A DNA stretch of 64,000 nucleotides, from assembly GCF_900116665.1 (NCBI RefSeq), contig NZ_FPBK01000007.1, positions 118,715-182,714 of the forward strand, given 5' to 3'. Under the pieces are notes generated by a model. It did no database searches. It saw only the letters and a list, made by a program, of their open reading frames with translations, and had not been told where the DNA came from. This DNA is from Pustulibacterium marinum (GTDB lineage: Bacteria; Bacteroidota; Bacteroidia; Flavobacteriales; Flavobacteriaceae). This document shows, piece by piece, positions 18,951 to 28,686 of the stretch; position 1 is the stretch's first letter; every line of letters begins with the position of its first letter. The translations under genes and the position numbers were made by a program.

Positions 18951-18980
18951 ACGGGTATTCTGTTAATGCAGAATACCCGT
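18951..18980 (+). repeat. Perfect 12-bp intercistronic hairpin
   Basis: ACGGGTATTCTG (18951-18962) and CAGAATACCCGT (18969-18980) are perfect reverse complements around the 6-base loop TTAATG. No T-tract follows, so it is not a standard terminator. It begins 5 bp after the fructokinase stop and ends 14 bp before the next ATG. A role in mRNA stability, processing or partial read-through is plausible. Confidence 0.8.
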
Positions 18981-18994
18981 ATAACAAAAACAAA

Positions 18995-20278
18995 ATGAAA
19001 CAACACTACCTTTTTTATATACTAGTAATTATGATTTGGTATGGTGGCCTTGGAAATCGATTATATGCACAACAGCAATCCATTGCCTTTTTAGGACAGG
19101 GAGCCACCTATACTGATAATATACCTACTGCTTCAGATGGTTTTACGTATGAGGATGATCGCGCTGCAGCAGTTTGGTTTATGGACACATTTCTTCCGGC
19201 ACATTCGAATATCACCGGAACGTATTACTCTTTTCAAGATGTCGCGGAGGGAGCTGATATCAGTGGATATGATCTTTTATGGATTCAATGTGATGGGGCT
19301 ACGTATCCAGAACGATTGAATGAATGGCCTAGAGGAACACAAGAGAGTAATGGAGAACAACACTGTGTAATTCGAGAAGCTGGTTTTCAATGGAACGGAG
19401 CAGGGACGGCAGATGGTGGAGCGTGTGCAGCTTTGGAAAATGCCTTCATTACAAGTATTAGAAATTATTATGAAACAGGAGGAAATATTTTTTTAGGAAA
19501 CTATGCGGGAAAAGCGCTGGAAGTTTTAGGGGTTTTTGATGGCTTATCCAGCCCATGGGAATATCGTCCGAATCAAACTTTTGGAGATGTAACTGTAAAT
19601 CCTTCGAATACTGCCGCTGCATGGGGTACACATTGGAGTGGTCCAGTTGCTTTAGTCAATGGCATAAATTTGGTACCAGTAACAGGATGTACCTTTGCTA
19701 TGGATTATTTGGAATTTTTAACTGCTGATACAGAAAAGAAAAATCGCGCGTGTCAATACAATTTAGATTGGGGACGTATTCATGATGATACCCCAAGTGG
19801 TGTATTAAGTGATAAAAGAACCACTTTTGAGACGACTTTACAGGCGACTATTTTATTAGAGAATTGCAATGGAAATGAAATTCAAGGCGCTTTATTTTCG
19901 CCTAATTCTACGGGTGATGGTACGGTCATTTGGTATGGAGCTGGGGTCTATGATTGGTATGCTCCAGGTACAGGAAATAATGCAGTAGTACAAGATATAA
20001 CAGAAAATGCCTTGTTATATTTACTAAATACTTCATTAGATACCCAAGAGCTCGTTGAGCAGTCCATTAATATATATCCAAATCCAGCAAACCAAAAAAT
20101 ATTTCTTAAGCGTAATCAGGAAGCGGAGCTGACCTTGTATAATTCCTTAGGGCAGGTAGTAGAAACCACCAGAGGGAATGTGTTGGACGTAACTCATGTA
20201 GCCAACGGATGGTATGTGTTACAGGTAACATCTGAGGGAGGTCAGCGTTCATTTAAAAAAATTAAAGTACAACATTAA
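18995..20278 (+). CDS. DUF4960-like secreted protein with T9SS sorting domain
   Basis: 427 residues. ATG at 18995 is chosen because it gives a normal signal peptide (MKQHYLFY...RLYAQQQ); an upstream in-frame ATG at 18932 would read through the hairpin. The main domain (about 30-350) resembles the C-terminal domain of the protein at 15070: IAFLGQG, YYETGGNIFLGNYAGKALEVLGV and GVYDWYAPG align with IAFLGTA, YLTNGGNILLSTFASQYVEALNI and GAYDWYNEAD. The last ~70 residues are a type A sorting domain (NIYPNPANQKIFLKR...NGWYVLQV...KKIKV), which directs export by the type IX system and surface attachment or release. It is the last gene of the operon. No catalytic signature is recognised; fructan binding is inferred from the paralogue. 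Confidence 0.8.
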   Translation: MKQHYLFYILVIMIWYGGLGNRLYAQQQSIAFLGQGATYTDNIPTASDGFTYEDDRAAAVWFMDTFLPAHSNITGTYYSFQDVAEGADISGYDLLWIQCDGATYPERLNEWPRGTQESNGEQHCVIREAGFQWNGAGTADGGACAALENAFITSIRNYYETGGNIFLGNYAGKALEVLGVFDGLSSPWEYRPNQTFGDVTVNPSNTAAAWGTHWSGPVALVNGINLVPVTGCTFAMDYLEFLTADTEKKNRACQYNLDWGRIHDDTPSGVLSDKRTTFETTLQATILLENCNGNEIQGALFSPNSTGDGTVIWYGAGVYDWYAPGTGNNAVVQDITENALLYLLNTSLDTQELVEQSINIYPNPANQKIFLKRNQEAELTLYNSLGQVVETTRGNVLDVTHVANGWYVLQVTSEGGQRSFKKIKVQH

Positions 20279-20354
20279 TAGTAATTTCAATAATACACTA
20301 AGGTATAGAGATGTTTATGATTACCTATTTGGATTAGGTTAATATTTGTTTGTT

Positions 20355-20389
20355 AAGGAGATGTATTTAGGTGTACATCTCCTTTTTTT
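20355..20389 (+). terminator. Terminator of the fructan operon
   Basis: AAGGAGATGTA (20355-20365) pairs perfectly with TACATCTCCTT (20374-20384), loop TTTAGGTG, followed by a T-run to 20389. Strong rho-independent terminator. Confidence 0.88.
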
Positions 20390-20523
20390 ATTTTCAGACT
20401 TACAGCAGGAATATGATCCAATACAATATTTTGAAATAACGCTTTTTGGATGATAAATATCGTTTCATTGTATAAATAAAACGGATACCTTTATTTCATA
20501 ATTGAGCGTTGTGCAATACTTAC

Positions 20524-21708
20524 ATGCTACACTACGAATCTTTATATACACGATCAATGAATACAGTTATCCACGAATTTGGTTTTGAGTCTATAGCCTA
20601 TACAATTTTACCTGGGGCAATGTCCTATTATTGTGAAGAACATTTGAGTAATTTCTCTGGCTCGAAAACAATTACTGATATAGCGGCAAACTACGATCAT
20701 GTTCACCAAGAAGATATAGATATTTTGGAAAATCGCTTTTTTAAATATCAAATAATTCTTCCAAAAGAACAGACAAAAGCTTCTAAGGTCATTTTGCTTT
20801 TTCACGGACTTAATGAAAAAGATTGGGATAAATATTATCCCTGGGCGGAAGCCATGGCTACAGGTACAGGTAGTGCTGTGGTGTTATTTCCTATAGCCTT
20901 TCATATGCAACGTACACCTGAATATTGGAGTAATAAAAGGGCTATGTATCAATTGAGTGCTATTCGCAAATCCAATCATCCTTTGTTGGTACATTCTACC
21001 TTATCTAATGTTGCTATTAGCATGCGGCTTCATGCTATGCCACAACGATTCATATGGTCAGGATTGCAAACCTATTTTGATGTTATACAGTGGATTACTC
21101 AATGTAAAAAAGGAGAACATCCTTTAATAGCAAAGGATTTTACCTTTGATATTTTTGCATTTTCCATAGGCGGATTTCTGGCTCAAATTTTAAAGTTAGC
21201 CAATCATAGGAATTTTTTTGATCGGAGCAAAGTATGCTTATTTTGTAGCGGACCAACGCTAAATCGATTGTCTCCTGTATCAAAATTTATTTTGGATAGT
21301 GAAGCTAATATAGCGTTGTATTCTTTTTTAATAGAACATTTGGACAAAGTAATGGAAAATGATAAGCGCTTGCATCATTATATCCATGAGGATCATAAAG
21401 AAGGAAAAGTCTTTTATGCGATGTTAGAATATCAGAAGTTGCGTACATTTCGAGAGGATTTATTGAAAAAATATGCTTCGCAATTTTACGCAATTACTTT
21501 GAAGAAGGATCAAGTTATTCCATCCTTTGAAGTGATAAACACCTTGCAAGGTGCTTTTCGAGATATCCCTATTATTGTAGAAGAGTTGGATTTTAATCGT
21601 GCTTACATTCATGAAAATCCTTTCCCTAGTGATCTGCTTAACAACACGCAAATTCAGGAAGATATGAATACAGTATTTCAAAAATTTTGTCATTTTTATA
21701 ATACGTAG
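20524..21708 (+). CDS. Alpha/beta-hydrolase-like protein (DUF6051-like), function unknown
   Basis: 394 residues from the ATG at 20524; a second ATG at 20557 is also possible. No signal peptide is visible, so it is probably cytosolic. VILLFHGLNEKDWDKYYPW resembles the oxyanion-strand region of alpha/beta hydrolases, and FDIFAFSIGGFLAQ resembles a nucleophile elbow with Ser but Phe-Ser-Ile-Gly-Gly instead of a strict GxSxG. A C-terminal His candidate is the one in AYIHENPFP. From recall it matches the Bacteroidota family DUF6051. It stands alone between the fructan operon terminator and the SusR-like gene. Any link to the PULs (for example deacylation of a sugar ester) is speculation. Confidence 0.7.
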   Translation: MLHYESLYTRSMNTVIHEFGFESIAYTILPGAMSYYCEEHLSNFSGSKTITDIAANYDHVHQEDIDILENRFFKYQIILPKEQTKASKVILLFHGLNEKDWDKYYPWAEAMATGTGSAVVLFPIAFHMQRTPEYWSNKRAMYQLSAIRKSNHPLLVHSTLSNVAISMRLHAMPQRFIWSGLQTYFDVIQWITQCKKGEHPLIAKDFTFDIFAFSIGGFLAQILKLANHRNFFDRSKVCLFCSGPTLNRLSPVSKFILDSEANIALYSFLIEHLDKVMENDKRLHHYIHEDHKEGKVFYAMLEYQKLRTFREDLLKKYASQFYAITLKKDQVIPSFEVINTLQGAFRDIPIIVEELDFNRAYIHENPFPSDLLNNTQIQEDMNTVFQKFCHFYNT

Positions 21709-22184
21709 CGATCAATACTAATATGAATCTTAGTTTGATATTTTCGGAGCGTTGGGGGGGTATGTACATGAGCTATATATACTGTGAAGTTTAGTCGTAT
21801 AGAGATATTTAAAGGATACATTTCTATATGATATTGTATTTAAATGATATTTAAATGTCTTAAAAATCAATACTTTGTATAGGTAACGTTTGAAAAAATA
21901 TCTATATTTTATTTACCGATTGCAAGATCAATATCGGTTAGGATGTTATTTTTGTTTATTGATTATATTTCAAAGTATACTCGTGATTACAAGTAATAAG
22001 CCTATGAAAGTGCCGATGTTTTTGTTTGTTTTTTGATGTTTAATTGATTGCATATAACTAAAATTCTTGAAATTACTGATAGGTTAAAAAGAAGGTAAAG
22101 AGCTTAAATAAAAAGGATGATCATTGGTTTTCTTTTTTTGAATACTTTTATATAATTCCCCTATTTAATTATAATATGATCTGA
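21709..22184. other. AT-rich regulatory region ahead of the SusR-like gene
   Basis: No protein-coding frame is convincing. The region holds TTCTATATG at 21822-21830 and TCTATATTTTATTT at 21901-21914, both related to the 15-bp repeats found upstream of susC at 23936 and 24024. It is probably the promoter region of the SusR-like gene and could carry autoregulatory sites (inference). Confidence 0.45.
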
Positions 22185-23882
22185 ATGAAATATGTGAGAA
22201 TACACCCTCTAGGCAAATGTGTAATGTTTCTTATAATTGGTATTTTTTCTTATTGGGGGATGCAGGGACAGGAACAGGATGTATCATGGGAGAAACTCGA
22301 AGACTTATTAGCTCAAGTGAAAGTTATAGATGCTGCAAAAAATCAAAGGTTGATTAATCTCAAAGAGCAACTAGTTAAGGTATCCAAAGAAAGGATTAAA
22401 CAGCAATATGAGATTGCAACTATATTATACCAAGAGTACAAGGTTTTCAACCGGGATTCTGCATTTTATTATGCCGAAAAAAGTTATCTTTTATCCACTG
22501 AACTAAGTGATAGGCAGTTTGAGATTCAATCACGAATAAATTTGATTGATATATGTGTTTCCTCAGGAATGTACTATGAAGCATTAGCGTATGTAGCTCA
22601 AATGGATACCTTACAAATTCAAACAGATCAGAAGTCACTTTATTATGGTTTATTGGGAAGATGCTATGGGGATATGGCTGAATATTCGGATGTACTTCCC
22701 TTTCGGGAGAACTATCTGATCCAAGCAAAACGATATCGGGAAGTAGCCCTTGCTTATACACAATCAGGAACTTTTTTTCATTCGTTTTTAAAGGCATTTA
22801 ATAAATATAAAGAAGGAAAATTAACTGAAGCTTTAGCTGATTTTCAAGCCTTTGAGCAAGCCGGACTTTCAGATCGAGATTTTGCTTTAGTACATTATAT
22901 TACTGGAGAAATTTATTCCCAATTAGGGTACAGTAAAAAGGCAGTTCCACACTATTCTTATGCCGCTATGGCGGATATTAAAAATTCTACAAAGGAATCT
23001 CTAGCAATTATCAAGCTAGCTGCTATTCTTTTTCAAAATGGTGATGTTAATCATGCTTCTGTACTTATTCAAAAAGCCTACGAAGATGCAGTTTTCTATG
23101 GAGCACAACAACGAAAAATTCAGGTAGGAGCTATTTTTCCTTTAATTGAGCAGCAGTTAGTAGCCAATATGGAGAAGGAAAAAGAGCGATTGTATTGGCA
23201 GTATATGATTGCCATTGGAATTTTAATAGCTGTTGCAGGACTTACCTTGGTCATATTTAATCAATACAGAAGAATTAGAAAAGCTGAACAATTGTTATCA
23301 AGTGCTAATGGAAATTTGACTAAGGCAAATAACCGATTGGAAGAGGTAAATCAAGAACTAAAGTTTAGAAATCAAGAGATTGAGAAGATAAATAAAAAAC
23401 TTCAAGAAACCAATGAGATTAAAGAAGAATATGTAGGCTTTTTCTTTACACAGTATGATGATATTTTTGAAAAATTCAATGATTTTATGCTACAAATTAA
23501 TGAAGGAGTTGCTGCAGAAGATTTTCGAAAAATTGCCTTTGTAGCACGACAGTATCATACCCGAAAGGAAAAGAATAAACTTCTAAAAAACTTTGATCGT
23601 GCGTTTATGGAATTATATCCAAATTTCATTGAAGAATATAATAAATTAATGCAAGAACCTTATCGTATACATATATCGGAAGGAGATGCGCTGACCAAAG
23701 AACTTCGTATTTATGCCTTATTAAAATTAGGAATCTCACACAACGAGAAAATAGCTCAAATACTGGGTTATTCGGTTAATTCTATTTATGCATACAAAAC
23801 CAAGGTACGCAATCAATCCGTCGTATTGAAACACCAGTTTGATGAGTTGCTTCTTGAGAATACTTCATTTAGAACTTTCTAA
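22185..23882 (+). CDS. SusR-like membrane-bound transcription regulator (dextran PUL)
   Basis: Regulator expected to sense an oligosaccharide and activate the PUL that follows. 565 residues: signal or N-terminal helix ending MQGQE; TPR-like helical periplasmic domain (about 30-330); membrane helix MIAIGILIAVAGLTLVIF (about 343-360); coiled coil (about 365-410) rich in Glu, Asn and Lys; C-terminal cytosolic part with a helix-turn-helix, LGISHNEKIAQILGYSVNSIYAYKT in essence. This layout, known as DUF6377 in part, is that of SusR and of the regulator in the B. thetaiotaomicron dextran locus. It lies upstream of and in the same direction as susC, with a 270-bp gap. Confidence 0.86.
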   Translation: MKYVRIHPLGKCVMFLIIGIFSYWGMQGQEQDVSWEKLEDLLAQVKVIDAAKNQRLINLKEQLVKVSKERIKQQYEIATILYQEYKVFNRDSAFYYAEKSYLLSTELSDRQFEIQSRINLIDICVSSGMYYEALAYVAQMDTLQIQTDQKSLYYGLLGRCYGDMAEYSDVLPFRENYLIQAKRYREVALAYTQSGTFFHSFLKAFNKYKEGKLTEALADFQAFEQAGLSDRDFALVHYITGEIYSQLGYSKKAVPHYSYAAMADIKNSTKESLAIIKLAAILFQNGDVNHASVLIQKAYEDAVFYGAQQRKIQVGAIFPLIEQQLVANMEKEKERLYWQYMIAIGILIAVAGLTLVIFNQYRRIRKAEQLLSSANGNLTKANNRLEEVNQELKFRNQEIEKINKKLQETNEIKEEYVGFFFTQYDDIFEKFNDFMLQINEGVAAEDFRKIAFVARQYHTRKEKNKLLKNFDRAFMELYPNFIEEYNKLMQEPYRIHISEGDALTKELRIYALLKLGISHNEKIAQILGYSVNSIYAYKTKVRNQSVVLKHQFDELLLENTSFRTF

Positions 23883-23935
23883 ATTGCATTATCTGGAAAA
23901 ATAGCCGTCTTTTTTTAATGTTTTTTCAATGTAAT

Positions 23936-24038
23936 TTCTATATGTATTTTTTATATAAATTAAATTTAAAATACTGATCATCAGCATTTTGTAGTTTTAT
24001 ATAGCTTTTGAAAGGCTATGAAATTCTATATGTATTTT
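23936..24038 (+). promoter_or_regulatory. Pair of 15-bp direct repeats upstream of susC, candidate regulator sites
   Basis: TTCTATATGTATTTT is present exactly at 23936-23950 and again at 24024-24038, 88 bp apart start to start (about eight helical turns). Related shorter copies lie at 21822 and 21901. The position, 115 to 218 bp before the susC start, fits operators of the SusR-like protein. The repeats are seen; binding is inferred. Confidence 0.55.
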
Positions 24039-24153
24039 GATTTAGGTTAAGACAGGCCTGTTTTTTCGTTTATTTGGATTTGTAACGATGGCATATTACC
24101 CCCCTACGATGCTATTTTATCATTATTATCAAATAAACAATAAACAAACAAGT

Positions 24154-27100
24154 ATGTGTAAATTAATTTTTAAAAACTATGGTCAACTGTATTGGCTTTG
24201 TTTTATGATACTCATACCCATGGGAATCAATGCTCAAATTCAAGTTAAGAAAACGATTGAGGGAGTCGTCACAGATCACGAAGGGATCCCTTTACCTGGT
24301 GCCTCCGTGGTGGAGGGGGAAACGACCAATGGTGTATCTACCGACTTTGATGGTCACTTTTCGATTCAAGTTGCCAATAGTGAGTCTGTTTTGGTAATTA
24401 GTTTTGTGGGATATCAAACACAACACATTAAAGCTGATTCTTCCCCCGTTAATGTCACATTATTACCGGATGCTACCAGTTTAGATGAGGTTGTTGTGAT
24501 TGGATATGGAGAAGCTAAACAAAGTGATTTGACAGGATCGGTTACCTCAGTTTCTCTTGAGGATGTAGCTGGCCAACCAACTTCTAATATAGGAGATGCA
24601 ATTCAAGGACGTGCGGCGGGGGTTACTGTGATTACTTCTGGTCAACCTGGAAATAATCCAACGTTCCGAATTCGGGGAACGGGAACCATAGGAAATAATG
24701 ACCCTTTGATTGTAGTGGATGGAATGCCTTTAAACGGAGGATTAAATCAGGTAAATATGAAAGATGTTGCTTCTTTACAGGTACTAAAAGATGCTTCTGC
24801 AACAGCTATCTATGGTTCTCGTGGATCGAATGGTGTCGTTATAATTACCACCAAAAAGGGAAAGCAAGGAATGGGAAAACTTGATGTAGATGTTTTTACG
24901 AGTTTTCAGCGACCAACAAATGTACTAGAAGTTTTAAATGCTCAAGAATTTGCTACATTGAATAATGAAATATTGGTTAATGGAGGACTAACTCCCAATC
25001 CAGAGTTCGCTAATCCGGAAACATTGGGAGCAGGAACTGATTGGGTGGATGCGTTTTTTACTACAGGGAAACAACAAAACATTACAGTATCGTATACCAA
25101 GGGAAACGAAAAGTCTAATTTATATACTTCGTTTAATGTTTTTGATCAATCTGGAACGATTATTAATTCTGATTATACCCGATACATAGCTCAGTTTAAT
25201 AGCGATGTCGAACTTAATGAGCACTTGAAATTTGGGAATCGCCTGAAATTAAATTATGATGTCAAGGAAAATGGAGATAATAGTATTCAAAATGCATTAC
25301 TTTCTTTACCTACCCAATCTATTTACGATCAAGACGGCGTATATACAGGACCGTTAGGTCAAGCCATTTATTCTGGGGATGTAGAAAATCCAATAGGTAA
25401 ATCTAATATTGTGGAGAATACCACTAAGGGGTATAATGTACAAGGTAATATATATGGAGAATTGTCATTTTTTAATGGTTTTAGCCTAAAGTCATTGTTC
25501 GGTATAGAGGCTAATTTTTGGGATTCCCGAACATGGGTTCCTTCTTATGCTTGGGGTTCAGATGTTTCTTTAAATGCTTATTTATCCGAGGGATCTAATA
25601 AGAGTTTAACTATGTTATGGGATAATACTTTGACATATACCAAAACATGGGATGGAGGAACCTCTTTGACTGCCGTGATAGGTACAAGTGCTCAAGAGAA
25701 TCAATACAAATACATTAGTGGCTCTGTACAAGGATTTCCCAGTGAGGAAACACAGACCTTAAATAATGGTTTACTGCAACCAACTATTAATGGATCGGGG
25801 TCTGAGTGGGCCATATTCTCTTATTTTGCCCGAGGTCAATTTGATTATAAAAATAAATATTATTTAACCACTACTGTTCGTAGAGATGGTTCTTCTCGTT
25901 TTGGTGAAGGAAATAAATATGGAACCTTTCCTTCAGCTTCCATTGCCTGGCGTTTATCGGAGGAGTCATTTTTAAGCTCTGCTGATTATTTAGATGATTT
26001 AAAACTGCGTTTAGGGTATGGAATTACTGGAAATCAAAATATAGGAAACTATTCTTTCGCCTCTGCTTATAATACAAATGTATATAATTTTAATAACACT
26101 TTTGTAACTGCTGCAGTTCCAACTGTTTTACCAAATTCCAATGTTCAGTGGGAATCTCAAAAACAATGGAATGCAGGTATGGATCTTAGCTTATGGAATC
26201 ATAAAATAGCTTTGACAGTAGATGCCTATTTAAAGCGTACAGAGGATATGCTAGTACCTCAGACGGTTCCAGTAACTTCGGGATATTCAGATGTATATGT
26301 ACCTTATATAAATGCGGGATCTATCGAAAATAAGGGGATTGAAATTATGTTATCTACACGAACAATGGAGCATGAAAAATTTCAGTGGAATACCGATGTA
26401 GTCTTTGCGTTTAACGATAATCAGGTTATTGATATCAATAGTGATACTCCATTGACAACGGGTAGTATCGGGTTGAACTATAGTTTAGCTCGTATCCAAC
26501 CTGGATATCCAATCAATGTATTTTATGGATTTGTTCAAGATGGTATTTTTCAGAATCAACAAGAGGTAACCGAGCATGCAGTACAGATTCCAGGAACAAA
26601 TCCGGCTACAAGTACTGCTCCTGGAGATATACGATTTAAAGATTTAAATAGTGATGGTATAATCAATGATCAAGATCGTACTTTTATAGGGAATCCAAAT
26701 CCAGATATTACATTTTCTCTTAACAACAACTTTTCAATTGGAAATTTTGATATAAGTATATTTTTTCAAGGGGTATATGGAAATGATATTTTTAATGCGA
26801 ATCGTTTGTATTTAGAAAACATGTCTGTAACTACCAATCAATCTCGAGCGGTATTGCATAGATGGCAAGGACCTGGAACCAGTAACTCAATGCCGAGAGC
26901 TGTGTTTGGGGATCCCAATCAAAATACGAGACCTTCAACTCGTTATATTGAAGATGGGTCATATATCCGTCTCAAAAATGTAAACCTAAGTTACAATGTA
27001 CCCACAGAACTATTTAAAAAACCTTTTTTTAGTTCTTTAAAGCTCTATGCTTCAGCTCAAAATTTGTGGACTTTGACTAATTATTCAGGATTTGATCCAG

Positions 27101-27180
27101 AAGTAAATACCGATGGTATTGATAATAATATTTATCCAGTTACACAAAGTTTCACATTTGGAGCGACCCTTGGATTTTAA
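24154..27180 (+). CDS. susC: SusC-like TonB-dependent transporter (dextran PUL)
   Basis: Outer-membrane importer for alpha-glucan oligosaccharides, by context. 1008 residues from the ATG at 24154, chosen because it gives a standard signal peptide ending MGINAQ; in-frame ATGs upstream add a non-signal stretch. Carboxypeptidase-regulatory-like domain (about 35-110) with GASVVEGETTNGVSTDFDG, then DEVVVIGYGEAKQSDLTGS, plug with IQGRAAGVTVI, IVVDGMPL, LKDASATAIYGSRGSNGV, then the barrel. SusD begins 16 bp after its stop. Confidence 0.93.
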   Translation: MCKLIFKNYGQLYWLCFMILIPMGINAQIQVKKTIEGVVTDHEGIPLPGASVVEGETTNGVSTDFDGHFSIQVANSESVLVISFVGYQTQHIKADSSPVNVTLLPDATSLDEVVVIGYGEAKQSDLTGSVTSVSLEDVAGQPTSNIGDAIQGRAAGVTVITSGQPGNNPTFRIRGTGTIGNNDPLIVVDGMPLNGGLNQVNMKDVASLQVLKDASATAIYGSRGSNGVVIITTKKGKQGMGKLDVDVFTSFQRPTNVLEVLNAQEFATLNNEILVNGGLTPNPEFANPETLGAGTDWVDAFFTTGKQQNITVSYTKGNEKSNLYTSFNVFDQSGTIINSDYTRYIAQFNSDVELNEHLKFGNRLKLNYDVKENGDNSIQNALLSLPTQSIYDQDGVYTGPLGQAIYSGDVENPIGKSNIVENTTKGYNVQGNIYGELSFFNGFSLKSLFGIEANFWDSRTWVPSYAWGSDVSLNAYLSEGSNKSLTMLWDNTLTYTKTWDGGTSLTAVIGTSAQENQYKYISGSVQGFPSEETQTLNNGLLQPTINGSGSEWAIFSYFARGQFDYKNKYYLTTTVRRDGSSRFGEGNKYGTFPSASIAWRLSEESFLSSADYLDDLKLRLGYGITGNQNIGNYSFASAYNTNVYNFNNTFVTAAVPTVLPNSNVQWESQKQWNAGMDLSLWNHKIALTVDAYLKRTEDMLVPQTVPVTSGYSDVYVPYINAGSIENKGIEIMLSTRTMEHEKFQWNTDVVFAFNDNQVIDINSDTPLTTGSIGLNYSLARIQPGYPINVFYGFVQDGIFQNQQEVTEHAVQIPGTNPATSTAPGDIRFKDLNSDGIINDQDRTFIGNPNPDITFSLNNNFSIGNFDISIFFQGVYGNDIFNANRLYLENMSVTTNQSRAVLHRWQGPGTSNSMPRAVFGDPNQNTRPSTRYIEDGSYIRLKNVNLSYNVPTELFKKPFFSSLKLYASAQNLWTLTNYSGFDPEVNTDGIDNNIYPVTQSFTFGATLGF

Positions 27181-27196
27181 TTTTAAACAGTTACAA

Positions 27197-28675
27197 ATGA
27201 AAAGAAAGATTTTATATATCACATTTATAGCATGCACCTTGATGTGTGGTTGCAGTGATGATTTTTTAGATAAGCAACCATTGGATACCATCAATACAGC
27301 GAATTATCCCAAAACAGCAGAAGAGTTAATTTCGGTTGTAAATGGAGCTTACCAGCCCTTACAATGGCCTAAACTCTACAATCTTAGAATGTGGAGTACA
27401 GATATTGTGGCTGGCAATAGCATAGTTGGAGCGGGTGGAGGTACCGATGGTATAGAGACCCAGAATTTATCAAACTTTGTTACCCAACCTGATAATGCTG
27501 GAGTACTTGATTTATGGAGAGGACCTTGGCCGGGTATTTTAATGACCAACATTGTTTTAGAAACTGCACCTAACCTAACTATTGATGAAGACATTCGGGA
27601 TCGAAGTATGGGAGAAGCATATTTTCTAAGAGCCCATTATTATTTTATTCTAGCCCGTTTTTTTGGGGATGTTCCATTGGTCATTACTCCGGTTCATTCC
27701 GATGATGATTTATTGCCTGCGAGAACATCTGTGGACCAAGTATATCAACAGATTATAAGTGATTTGTTAATGGCTACTGAATTATTACCTACTAAGAATA
27801 GCTATGCAGCTCAAGATGTAGGCAGAGCATCAAAAGGTGCAGCCTATGGTCTATTGGCTAAAGTATATCTTACTTTAGGAGACTATCAGGAAGCTGTTAA
27901 TGCAGCTACTATGGTGGAGAGTTTAGGATATGCCCTGAATGCAGATTATAGTATGAATTTTTCAGTGGATAACGAAAATTCTCAAGAATCTATATTTGAA
28001 GTACAATATGCCTCTGACGGAGGATATGATTTTTGGTCTAATGAAAATCAAGCCTCGTGGACAAGTCCATTTATGGGCCCTAGGGGATCTAATTTTGTCG
28101 GGGGAGCGTATGGTTGGAATCAGCCTACTGAAGAGTTTATAAACCAATATGAGACGGGAGATTTACGCAAACAAGTGACGGTGTTATATCAGGGATGTCC
28201 ATCATTCGATAGCAAAGAGTATCAAGCTGAATATTCCTATACAGGTTATAATGTTCGTAAATTTTTGGTGCCATTAAGTGCCATTCCTTCTTATGATAAC
28301 AGTCCTTTGAATTTTCCAATTCTTAGATATGCAGATGTGATCTTGATAAAGGCAGAAGCATTGAATGAATTGGGAGATACTTCATTGGCATACCCATATG
28401 TGAATATGATTCGTAATCGAGCTGGATTAAGTGATCTTTCGGTTGGTTTAAGTCAATCCGATTTTCGTAAAGCAGTGCTTAAAGAACGTCGTTTGGAGTT
28501 AGCTTTTGAAGGACAGCGCTGGTTTGACTTAATACGTGTACAAGAAGGACAATATGGATTAGATTTTTTACATTCTATAGGAAAGTCGAATGCCTCTGAA
28601 AAGCACTTATTATTTCCAATTCCACAAATTGAACTTGATCGAAATCCAAATCTAACCCAAAATCCGGGTTACTAA
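27197..28675 (+). CDS. susD: SusD-like surface glycan-binding lipoprotein (dextran PUL)
   Basis: 492 residues from the ATG at 27197; the frame is open further upstream but overlaps susC, and this start gives lipobox LMCGC followed by SDDFLDKQPLDT, the family start. Conserved blocks: YFLRAHYYFILARFFGDVPLV, GAAYGLLAKVYLTLGDY, LRYADVILIKAEALNELGD and the C-terminal KERRLELAFEGQRWFDLIR. It partners the SusC immediately upstream. Ligand by context: dextran fragments. Confidence 0.93.
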   Translation: MKRKILYITFIACTLMCGCSDDFLDKQPLDTINTANYPKTAEELISVVNGAYQPLQWPKLYNLRMWSTDIVAGNSIVGAGGGTDGIETQNLSNFVTQPDNAGVLDLWRGPWPGILMTNIVLETAPNLTIDEDIRDRSMGEAYFLRAHYYFILARFFGDVPLVITPVHSDDDLLPARTSVDQVYQQIISDLLMATELLPTKNSYAAQDVGRASKGAAYGLLAKVYLTLGDYQEAVNAATMVESLGYALNADYSMNFSVDNENSQESIFEVQYASDGGYDFWSNENQASWTSPFMGPRGSNFVGGAYGWNQPTEEFINQYETGDLRKQVTVLYQGCPSFDSKEYQAEYSYTGYNVRKFLVPLSAIPSYDNSPLNFPILRYADVILIKAEALNELGDTSLAYPYVNMIRNRAGLSDLSVGLSQSDFRKAVLKERRLELAFEGQRWFDLIRVQEGQYGLDFLHSIGKSNASEKHLLFPIPQIELDRNPNLTQNPGY

Positions 28676-28686
28676 AACTGTTTAAC

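Noticed and set aside
18932..18994. Upstream ATG for the T9SS-tailed protein
   Set aside because: It would overlap the fructokinase end, translate the hairpin and destroy the signal peptide.
20509..20523. TTG start for the hydrolase-like gene
   Set aside because: ATG codons at 20524 and 20557 are available and need no rare start.
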